From the NCBI GenBank assembly GCA_964448045.1, contig CAYUVF010000021.1:1-60908 (forward strand): a DNA stretch of 60,908 bases, given 5' to 3'. Source of the DNA: CAYUVF01 sp964448045. GTDB lineage: Bacteria; Bacteroidota; Rhodothermia; Rhodothermales; Salinibacteraceae. The notes under the pieces are model-generated. The model made no database searches, was not told the DNA's origin, and was given only the letters and a program-made list of their open reading frames with translations. Below are positions 32,130-41,300 of this stretch, piece by piece. Position 1 is the first letter of the stretch, and each line of letters starts with the position of its first letter. Both the position numbers and the translations under genes were made by a program.

Positions 32130-32750
32130 TTAGTCAGGCCGGAAGGTCAGGTTGAGGGTTAGCCCCTGCACGCCGGAGACCACGTTGTCGATGCCCATAG
32201 TGATCACCTGGTCGGCGGTGAGGGTGACGCCGGGGTTGTCGTCAACGTGCGTATAGCGGTAGAGGATTTCTCCCGGGTTCACCTGGTGTTGCCACACCGA
32301 ATCACTCGCAAATGTCAGGGCGCTGGCGCCGTTTTGCGACCCGACCAGTAGGTGCACCGATGTGTCAGCTGAGGCCGAAGTCGCGTGCGCGACGAGAGAT
32401 ATCCGTACTATTGACCCCGCCACACCGGGCGCGTAGAGGGGCGTTTCTTTCTTTTGGTTGGCGTCCGCCGATATGGTGTCCCCGATGAAAAACCTGAAAG
32501 TCTGATCTGGATCGTGGGTGTGGTCGGCTTTGACGTGGTGGAAGGTCTGGATGCGGACGCCATCGACCCGAACGTCATAAGCGCCGGTAGCCAGCGAGCC
32601 TATCTCGTAGCGCCCGGACGAATCGGTGGTGCCTTCCCAGACGAGATCGTCCGTGCCGGCATCGAAGAGTTGGACCAACTTGTTGCCGTAGCCGCGAACA
32701 ACGTCGGAGCCGGGTAACAGGTACTGAATGAAATCACTGAAATCGGCCAG
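32130..32750 (-). CDS. Virion protein with CarboxypepD-reg-like domain, CTG start
   Basis: A 206-residue product if started at CTG32750. There is no ATG, GTG or TTG in frame before a TTG at 32678, but ACAGGAGG lies 5 bases ahead of CTG32750 and the added residues (MADFSDFIQYLLPGSDVVRG) look genuine. Residues about 25-70 resemble a carboxypeptidase-regulatory-like beta domain (VQLFDAGTDDLVWEGTTDSS, GRYEIGSLATGAYDVRV). The C-terminal half is beta-rich. It opens the protease/capsid block downstream of the GATTCCACC motif. Confidence 0.65.
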   Translation of the reverse strand: MADFSDFIQYLLPGSDVVRGYGNKLVQLFDAGTDDLVWEGTTDSSGRYEIGSLATGAYDVRVDGVRIQTFHHVKADHTHDPDQTFRFFIGDTISADANQKKETPLYAPGVAGSIVRISLVAHATSASADTSVHLLVGSQNGASALTFASDSVWQHQVNPGEILYRYTHVDDNPGVTLTADQVITMGIDNVVSGVQGLTLNLTFRPD

Positions 32751-32788
32751 ACAGACCTCCTGTGTCTGGCTGCTACCTATTAGAGAAG

Positions 32789-32806
32789 GCGGATTCCACC
32801 AATCCT
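32789..32806 (-). promoter_or_regulatory. Shared late motif, site B (upstream of the capsid block)
   Basis: On the plus strand the site reads GCGGATTCCACCAATCCT; 16 of 18 bases match 47923-47940. It lies in the only gap over 100 bp inside the late operon apart from the one at 47832-48160. A nearby AGGATGG (32829-32835) is the inverted partner of CCAATCCT. A CTCTAATA stretch close by could be a -10 element. Probable activator or repressor site for late transcription. Confidence 0.55.
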
Positions 32807-32892
32807 CTATAATCGCGACGGGACTTTACAGGATGGCTGGCGGCGGGGGCTATCTGGGGGGCTAGCTGGGGGGCTGACGGTTCGCAGCGCGA

Positions 32893-33873
32893 TCAGAAGC
32901 GCTCGACTACGGTCGTCCGGCAGTGAAAGTGATAAGGAGGCATCGCCACCCCCTTCTTGATGACCGATTTGGTCGACTTGCCCGCTATCTGGTCGACGCT
33001 CAGCCAGGGGGCCAGGTCCTTGACATCCTCCGGGTTCTTCGCCGCCATCAGCTTGTCTCGCTGCTTGAGACCGGCCGAGACTGGGATGATGCGTCCATTT
33101 AATTCACGGCACACGGGGCTAGTCCTTTCGTCCATTACCGCCATGATCTCCAGCTCGCGCACGCCGACGTTCTCGTAGCCCCCGAGGAGGCCGAATTGCC
33201 GACTTCGGTTCATCCCGTTGGCCGCCATGCCCCGCCAATAATTGACGGGCCTGTTCGTCACCCCGGGGTACTGGTCGAAGAACCCCTTGATCTCTTTGGC
33301 GATGTCGTTCCGCCCGAGGCCTTTGCTCATGCCCGCCTGGACGACCTCCGCCAGTCCATCGGAGACGTGGCGATTGAAGTAGTCGCCCACCCAGAACATA
33401 TGGTGTTCGCCCAGCCACGCGGTCGCCTTCTTGTCGACGGCTTCCCACAGGAAGGCGGCGTTGACCTTGTCGGCGACTCCCTTCTTGGCCGTTCGATACC
33501 CCACTTCCATGATGCCGGGCAGGTCGGCTCCGACGCTGGCCACAAAGCCCTTTTGCAGGCCGGAGTCGAGAACCTTGAGAACCTTCCGAACGTCGTCGTC
33601 GGACAGTTTGGGCCACTTTTCGCCGATCAGTTTGAGGGCCGTTCTCGTGGCTGCTTTAGACCCTTTGGCCCATTCGACGAGTAGCAGTTCGAGCAGCTCG
33701 TCTTCGCCCGGCAGCGGATCACCTTCCCCTGCCTTGCGAACACAGCAACAACACGTGAGGCCGAGGATGTTATCCACGACCTCGAGCGCAGCTGCGGCCT
33801 GGTCGCGAGTCAGGTGGGAGGACTGCTCACCCGACCCGGACCAGATGCCCCTTGTGGGAGCCGCATTTGGCAT
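32893..33873 (-). CDS. Phage head morphogenesis protein (Mu gpF/SPP1 gp7-like)
   Basis: A 326-residue protein. The C-terminal half shows the family hallmarks: ELEIMAVMDERTSPVCRELN with GRIIPV, then MPPYHFHCRTTVVERF. The N-terminus is variable and contains an LTCCCCVRK cluster of four Cys. The protein associates with the portal and a minor head assembly step. Its start overlaps the preceding stop (TGATG). In many phages this gene follows the portal directly; here a 9-kb insert separates them. Confidence 0.85.
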   Translation of the reverse strand: MPNAAPTRGIWSGSGEQSSHLTRDQAAAALEVVDNILGLTCCCCVRKAGEGDPLPGEDELLELLLVEWAKGSKAATRTALKLIGEKWPKLSDDDVRKVLKVLDSGLQKGFVASVGADLPGIMEVGYRTAKKGVADKVNAAFLWEAVDKKATAWLGEHHMFWVGDYFNRHVSDGLAEVVQAGMSKGLGRNDIAKEIKGFFDQYPGVTNRPVNYWRGMAANGMNRSRQFGLLGGYENVGVRELEIMAVMDERTSPVCRELNGRIIPVSAGLKQRDKLMAAKNPEDVKDLAPWLSVDQIAGKSTKSVIKKGVAMPPYHFHCRTTVVERF

Positions 33874-34868
33874 CAGGTGCTCTGACCGGTCACCTGGAGC
33901 TGGTAGAAGGACTTCTGCGCCGAGTCACCGCCGTCCAGCGTGAGCTTGAACCAGACACCCTGCCCGGACTGCGGGGAGAAGTTCTGGCTGTTGACCACGT
34001 CCTTGGCGTCTGAAGAGAAAGACCCGACCCCGGAGGAGGGGGCAACAAACCGATCATTCGCGGCACCGTTGGTGCCTGAACCGTCCAGAGCGTCCTCAAG
34101 GGCGAACTCGATCTTCGCGGCCGCACCCTCGGCGACCTCGGTAATGACACCGTTGGTCAGGGCCAGCGTGGCGTGCTGGTTGTAGTAGAAGCCCTTGTCG
34201 TAGTAGGTCTTCGTGCTCCCCCCCGGCGGATTGGCGGCGGCATCGTAGAATAGCACCCGGACTTCATCGACCTCGTCCGGCGACTTCTCCATCACCACAC
34301 CGTGGGCCACAACGAAGACGCTCGTGGCGTCCGGAGTCGCGACCGGCCAGCCGCGCACATAGGCCTTCTTCTCGGTGCCGTCGTACTTGACGATCTCTGC
34401 GACGTTGCCCGCCCCGGTCCCGCCCGTGAAGATGATCACGTCGAACTGGTACTCGTTGTCTACGGCGGAGGCTCCGGCATCGAGCTGCACCCAATTCGTG
34501 TCGCCGTCCTGCGCCGTGCCGGCGTGCAGGTCGGTGTCGGAGTAGACCGCGACCACGCCGGTTGTGGTGGCCGACTTGACGGCCTTCATCACGCGCTCGA
34601 ACGAGGTCGACCCCTGTGCTTCGGTGGTCCCGTTCAGGCTGATCGTCTCGTCTATCTTTTCTCCGGCGGCGTTGCGGCCGTAGACAGTGACGTCTTGCGT
34701 CGTATCTCCCGCCGCCGAACTGATGACGTTGAGGACACCCGTATTGGCGAGTTGGGCGAAGGTCAGCTTGGTCGACTTGTCGATAGCGCCGCCGATTTCG
34801 GTGGTGGTGTCGTCGTCCGGCATGGTCGCCGAACCGTGCAGGATCAGGTTATAGGCTTCGACAGACAT
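33873..34868 (-). CDS. Probable virion protein in the head-gene insert
   Basis: A 331-residue beta-rich, Asp/Gly/Thr-rich protein (GGAIDKSTKLTFAQLANTGV, TTGVVAVYSDTDLHAGTAQD) ending in YQLQVTGQST. A leader stem-loop like those before capsid and tube genes lies upstream, with AGGAGG before the ATG, so it is probably made in quantity. No family recognised. A head-fibre or decoration subunit is a reasonable inference from its place. Confidence 0.6.
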   Translation of the reverse strand: MSVEAYNLILHGSATMPDDDTTTEIGGAIDKSTKLTFAQLANTGVLNVISSAAGDTTQDVTVYGRNAAGEKIDETISLNGTTEAQGSTSFERVMKAVKSATTTGVVAVYSDTDLHAGTAQDGDTNWVQLDAGASAVDNEYQFDVIIFTGGTGAGNVAEIVKYDGTEKKAYVRGWPVATPDATSVFVVAHGVVMEKSPDEVDEVRVLFYDAAANPPGGSTKTYYDKGFYYNQHATLALTNGVITEVAEGAAAKIEFALEDALDGSGTNGAANDRFVAPSSGVGSFSSDAKDVVNSQNFSPQSGQGVWFKLTLDGGDSAQKSFYQLQVTGQST

Positions 34869-34884
34869 AGGATGTTACCTCCTG

Positions 34885-34904
34885 GTGGTGCGTCAATGCA
34901 CCAC
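34885..34904 (-). promoter_or_regulatory. Leader stem-loop upstream of the 331-residue virion protein
   Basis: A perfect 7-bp stem: GTGGTGC (34885-34891), loop GTCAAT, GCACCAC (34898-34904). On the coding strand a seven-U run comes first, then the stem, then AGGAGG of the gene. It shares GCGTGGTGC-TTGACGC with the tube leader element at 23951-23980. Confidence 0.6.
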
Positions 34905-34923
34905 GCTGGCTAAAAAAACACAG

Positions 34924-35310
34924 TTACCCGTTTGGTACTTCTCTCTGGTTTAGGACCGTCACCCAGAACTCCCGCTTGAACACGATGTCAGCTTCGGGAC
35001 CGCTGGCCGTGACCGTGATGAGTGCGACATGGACCTCCTGGTCCACCCGTTCGTCCGTATTTATGATGATATTGTCTGCGGCGCTCAGCAGGCGTGAGAA
35101 CCGGCCGTTCGTGTCGATGTCGCCTATTACATCGACGTCTTCGCGGCTGTTAATGATCGTGTTCGTGTCCTTGTCGAGCAGAGTCATCGTGGCGCTCGTG
35201 ACATTATCCACGCTGACCGGCGTCTCGCCGTCGTAGTCGACCAGGGTGAACTCTAAAAGACAGGTGTTACCCTGCGGGACCTTCTGTGTGATCTTGACCG
35301 GTGTGGGCAT
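34924..35310 (-). CDS. Small beta-sandwich-like virion protein
   Basis: A 128-residue protein made of alternating strands (GNTCLLEFTLVDYDGETPVS, SATMTLLDKDTNTIINSRED, EVHVALITVTASGPEADIVF, REFWVTVLNQ), consistent with an Ig-like fold common in phage head or fibre accessory proteins. It sits between the giant fibre and the 331-residue protein and starts just after the giant's stop. It could be an attachment or chaperone-like partner of the fibre. Confidence 0.6.
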   Translation of the reverse strand: MPTPVKITQKVPQGNTCLLEFTLVDYDGETPVSVDNVTSATMTLLDKDTNTIINSREDVDVIGDIDTNGRFSRLLSAADNIIINTDERVDQEVHVALITVTASGPEADIVFKREFWVTVLNQREVPNG

Positions 35311-35313
35311 GCC

Positions 35314-38300
35314 CTATTCTCCGAACAGCTTAGCGTTGATGGCTTGGACGAGGCGCAGGCCCGCGCTCTGGGCCTCGGCTTTTCGCAGGCTCATATCCTT
35401 GGCGCTGGCCAGCCTGATCAGGTATGACTTGACGTCCGGGATGCTGATAGAAACTCCGAGCAGGCCCGGAATCCGAACCTGAGCATTGATGGCGAGCAGG
35501 AGGGTGACGTTGTACCCGATCCAGTCGAGCGACAGGTTCCCCTCTGCGATCATGCCGTCAAGTATCTCGAAGGGGATCTCCGAGCGTGTGACTACGCCCC
35601 GGCCGTAATCGAGTTCAACGGCCAGCGTGTGTTCCTTTTGGCTCACCCACTGGACGCCGACCTGGGCTTTGGCATCTACCGTGCCGCACCAGACGGCCAG
35701 CGCGTTAGCAATCGCCCTTATCTCCTCACCGTATTCGAACTCAGTCCGATGACTGGCCGAACGGCGCACGCCCCAGTCGAGGAGGACCTGATTGCCCACG
35801 ACCTCGATGGACTTGCGGCTGGCGACCGGCGCCTGCATTTCGGCCGCGATAGTTGCCCGCCAGGAGACGGGGATAGCTCCTTCAATAACCACGCCGGACC
35901 AGGCACGCCACTCCGTGATGATCTGATCCTGCATCGTGCGGGTGACGGTCTGCTCGATCTCCGCCCGCACCGCCGCGTCGGTGATTCTGGTTGTGTCGAT
36001 CCCGAGCTGCTTGACGTCGGCTATCTTGTGAGCGGAATCGATCGACACCTGTGCGATCATGGCCGCCAGGGCGTCGGTCGTGAGAAGCGTCTGGCTGGTC
36101 GCAGCAGTCGACCGGCCGGATTCAATGCCGGCGATCACCGCCGCCGACATCGGCTTGACGCTCTCAAACTGGACCTGCCCCGTTGACTCCATCTTGAGGA
36201 CCCACTCGATGGGGAAGGCCGCCTGTGCCGTCACCATCAGTCCGCCCTGCCATTCGACCGGCAGAGTGCGGATGGCCTCGAGGGCTTTCAGCGTGGCCAC
36301 CGGCGCCTCCTGGCCGGCCAGCCGTCGCTCGCCGTACTCGAAGAGAGCCTGTGTGGCCGTCCCGATACGCTTGACTGCCTCCAGGTGCGCCACCTGCGCC
36401 ACGGCGTTTGTCCGCAGGTACTCGATGGCGGCCTGTGTTTCCAGCGTGAAGGCTCCGAGGAAATGCAGAGGGACTTCGGCGCGGGACTCCAGGCCCCGGC
36501 CGGTCTCTAACTGTACGACGTTGCCGAGGGTGACACCGCCGCGCCAGGACAGAGGGACAAGGGTCGAATCGAAAGACTTGCCGGCCTTGTGCTCAATCGG
36601 GGCGGCCTTCTGATCGTCAACCCCCTTGCCGCTCTCGATATTGGCGGCCTGCGTCCCGGCATCTACCCCCCTGCGGGTCTCTATGTTGGCCAGGCTTGCG
36701 GCCTGGCGTCCTGTCCGCCATTCGACTAACGCCGCCTTATCAACCCTCACCAAGACTCCGCCTGTCCACTCGACAGGGATAATTGGCGTGGTCAGGAGCG
36801 TGAAGAGCGACTCCAGGTTGACGATGTTATGCCCCACAACGCCCGTCCCGACGTCGATGTTGGTCCGATCCGTGAAGTCGATAGCTTTGGTGTTGTCGAT
36901 CTGGACGGTCGTCTCCATTTCGCGGAGGCCAACAAAGCAGATAGGGAAGATCATGCGTTGGGCCAGCGAGGAGGCCCAGTCGCAGTTCGCCTTGCCCGAC
37001 CAGTCGATGTTCTTGCCGATGTCGGCCTGGGCGATTTTCCGCACCGAGACATAGGCCAGCGACTCGAAGTTAACGGAGCCGTCTTGCTGGAGCGCGCCCA
37101 CGTGCGCGAGCAGAACCTTGCCGGTGGTCTCCTCGGAGTGCAGCCAGTTGACCAGGGCAAGGCCGGTGCTGTCGGTCCCGCGCAGAGTCGAGAACGGAAC
37201 GAGATCGGCGCTGACGACTTCGAGCATGCTCTCAACCTGAACCACCAGAGCGTTCGTGAAACCGCCCTTCCAGTCGGCGGCCAGTTGACCGTTGGCGTCA
37301 AGGGCCAGCCCGTACTCCAGGGGCGTGATGACCGGCAGGAGGTGTCCCTTGCCCGACTCAACCGATGCCGTGACCTGAGCATTAGTCGTCTTCTCGTTGG
37401 TCAACACCAGATTGACGACAGCGGCGGTTATGCCGGAATAGCCGATAGGGAACGACCCGACCCCTGAACTGGCCAGCAGGTTTTCCAGGTTGGCCCGAAC
37501 GGCCATCGTCATGGTCTGGCCGGTGCTGACGTGCACCTTCGCGTTTTCAACCGTGGTCGTTAGGTTTGCTGCCGGCATAGAGGCTTCTCCCTTGATCATC
37601 TTGGTTGCCCCGATCACCGCCTGATGGTGGGAGCGCAGGAAGGAATCGTCGACCATCGCCTCCGCGAGAAACTGATAGTCACCCGCCCCCTGCAGAACGG
37701 CGTCGACATAGAAACCCTTGGCCTCTAGATCTCCGACGATCACCTCCGCGTCGCGGTCATCGTAGTAGACCTTGATCTCGTCAATCGTGATGACTGGAGC
37801 ACTGCCTCCCGTGGTCCAGCAGTCAATCTTGATCGACTTGCGGCAGATGCTCGGCATCGCGTAGTAGTCGGTGGCGTTGTCGGTGTTGTTGACGACATCG
37901 TCGGCCGGGTCTCGCGTGGCGTCGATAATGAAGGTCTTGGTCTCGGTGCTGGATGGCCCCGCCCAGATACAGGTCTTTTGTCCGGGCAGGGACTCGTTCC
38001 CGCCACCTATCTGGACGTCAATGTTAGCGTCGCCATCGCCGGGGTCGTAGGCGTCCTCGTTGCAGACCCATATCTTCAGCCAGTGGGCGTTGGAGTCCGT
38101 AGCGCCGGCATCAATGGCGCTCAACGTCAGCTCGATTTTCCAGACGTTCAGGTAGGCGGAACCAAGGTCGTGGCGGCCGTCATAGGTGGCCTGGTAGTCG
38201 GAGTCGCTGCTTGAGTTCCTCTCAATCGTATCGTCGGTGAAGCCGGACGATATGGTAGCGTCCTGGCGCTTGAACAGGCGGTTGGTGACCCAGATAAAGT

Positions 38301-41300
38301 CGAAGAACGTCTTGTTCTCCGCCCCGAGGCATATCTTGTCGACGGTACTGATGCCGCTGATCTCGTCGCAGATCACCACTCCGTCCATGTAACCGGTGCA
38401 CCCGGAGGCGGTGACACGCAAGCCCACCCGGTGATAGGCCCGCTCGTGTGCGCGTTTGGTCGCATGCGTTTGCCAGGCGCTGCCGTCCCAGTACATGGCC
38501 TTGTCGGCCGCGCCGTTGATGCCGACCGCGAACATGTTACCGACGGAATCCTTGACCCCGATATAGCCATCCACGGACGAACCGGTCTCCATCCATAGTG
38601 ACCCTTCGACATAGATGTCGGTGAGGCCGGAGCCCAGCGTCTTCTCGATGTAGAAGTCATTCGCCCCGTGTACGGCCATCAGGGAGCGCTGGCCGCCGTA
38701 CACCTTGTTGTTGTGATCGGGGGGCGCCCCGTAGATAGTCGCCGTCCCGGCGTCCGTTCCCACCGCCCAGCCGTCCACTCCGTCGATATCCTCGCCGACG
38801 TCGTACTCCTCGAAGTTGAAGAAGTTGACGAACACCTCGTGCGGATCGGCCAGGGGCGTGTTGGAAGCGTTCCAGTTGCCATAGTGGACATAGTAGTCCT
38901 TCGCGCCGACCGATGCGCCCTTGGATATGGCGTCCTGAATCTGGAAGTAGATAGTCGACTCGATAAGGTTGGCGTAGTCGATGACCCGGTCGATCTCGTC
39001 CGGTCCATAGAACACCCGCAGGTCGGTAGCCCCCGGCAGGATCAAACCATACGGTTCGTCGGTCAGGTAGAAGACGTCGTTGCCGCAACAGTAGATGGCC
39101 TCGAACACGTCGCCGGAGAGATCGTGCTTGCTGTTCATTATAGGCAGACCAAGACCGGTATTGCGTGACAACTCGCGAGCGGTCCAGGTGTCGCCGTCGT
39201 CGGCAGAACTGATCTCGTAGAGCTCCGCCGAGAAATACTCGGGGTGGGCTTCCTTGGTGTAGGTGCACTCGCAAAGCACGCGGATGACCTGGCTGGAGTT
39301 GGCTGAGTTGCACCGGAAGCCAAACTCAAGGCCCGCCAGATCACTCACCTGCCAGGCCCGGCTTTCGAAGGGGTTATTGTCCCAGGTGGCCGTGAACTTT
39401 CCGAGGCTATACTGGTCGATAGTGACCGCCGTCGCGTAGTCGTCGGAAGTGCCGTCGGATATGTACAACTGGCCGCCGGAGGCGTAACCGGGCGACAACT
39501 GCCTCGCTATCATTTCGACGGTCACCGACCTTATGGCCGTCACATTGGGTGGGGCAGCCGTTCCGTGCGAGAAAGACATCGCCGACCCGTCGCCCGTGAT
39601 GTTGATGTACCTTTCGTGGTTCACCCGCGTGAAGCCGTCGTCAATGCAGGCGTAGTTGTCCGACCCGGTGGACGGGTAGACGTTCCCGATGTCATCGACA
39701 TCGCCCGTCGGCAGGAACTTCCACTGCGTGACCCCGCGCACCGGCATTACCAGCCGCACCACGCCGTCCCTGTCCGTCAGTCCGGCGAAGGACGAGCGGC
39801 GGACCGCCAGCCGGTAGTTGACCTGATCCGATATGAGCTTGATCTCCCAGTGCCCGAAGTCGCCCGGTACGCCGGGATCGCCAATATCATGCGACCACTT
39901 CGCGCAGCACAGGTTCGTCTGGTCGGCCCACAGCGTGGAGCCGCCGTCGTCGAACTTCATTTCCCAGAATACCAGCGGCACGCCGTCCTTGGTCAGGACC
40001 AGGTCCTCCACGAATATCCTGGCGTGCTCATCGTCCTGATGCATGATCGCCTTGGCCTTGACGTAGGTCGGCGGGGTGTATCCTGCGACGCCATCGTCTG
40101 TCTTTCCCGCGATGGTGCCGTCCGCCCACCTGACGACGTTGAAGCCCACGTCCAGCGCGTCATCCTCGTCCCGGTCGTCATAATCGCAGTAGCCGTACCA
40201 TATACCGCGCTCGACATCGGGCCATCCCGCCACGCGATGATTGTGCGTCCACGCCAGGTGCAGGCGCTTCAGTTTCGGATCGAACTTGAAGCCGTAGTTG
40301 TACCACCGATAATGCTCGTTCGACGGGTCGAAGTAGTAGGTGTCGTGCAGGAAGGTGTAGCAGGGCGACCACGTGTCCCCGTTGTCTCCGGTGTAAGAGA
40401 ACTTGTATCGGTAGGCGGCGCTGAAGGTGCCGTAGCGGAAGAAGCAATACAGGCGGCCTTCGCCCGGTATGTTGACAAAGACGGGATAGGTGCACTCGTT
40501 AGCGCCGGTCGGCGTCTGCATCTCGGTCCAGTTGTCCGCTTCCGGGTCGTCAGCGAGCGAACCGGTAACGCCCGGCTGCGTTGAAACAATGAGGCGCACG
40601 GCGTTGTAGTGGCAACCGTAGGCGATGTGCAGGTAACCGTCGTCGTCGGCCTCGATAACCGGGAAGTAGTGCGTATCGTAACTGGTCTGCGTCCCGGTGA
40701 TGCGATAGGGCTGGCCGACTTCCCCGGTCAGGTGGTTGATGGTGACCACCCACAGGCCAAGCTCCGAGTCGGACTCCTTTTCGTCGGGAGGGTCGGGGTC
40801 ATAAGGGTGTGGCTCGTACTCGGCACCATACCTGCCAAGGTAGACAATATGGGTCTTGCCTGCATGCCGCGTAATGGAGGAGCCGCCGGAGGCCTGCACC
40901 GACTCGTTGAAATGGCCGTTGCCGGCGATGATTCGGCGGGTGCCGGTCTGCATCTTGAAGCTGGCCAGGTACCCGGCCGGAACTTCCGCGTGCTCGGTAT
41001 CGAACGTCAGGCGACGGCGGAAAGCGAAGGGGTCGGCGTCTGTCGCCCACTGGCGGTCGACAACATAAAACTCGCCGGGGTTGGCCGATCCGTCATCCGA
41101 CCACTTACCATCGACATCGTCGGTGCTGTTCTTGAACCTGATGCGCCAGTAGTACTTGACGCCGGTCGACAGATAGGTGCTGCCCGCGTAGCTGATCTTC
41201 TCGCATCGACTGCCGTCGGAGACGGACGATATCGTGACGTACCCGGAGTCCCAGACCGGGGACGACATATCGGAGTTCTCGCTGACCTGGACCTGCGCCC

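Noticed and set aside
34885..34918. Stem-loop plus A-run as a forward terminator
   Set aside because: The U-run precedes the stem on the transcribed strand and no plus-strand gene is present.
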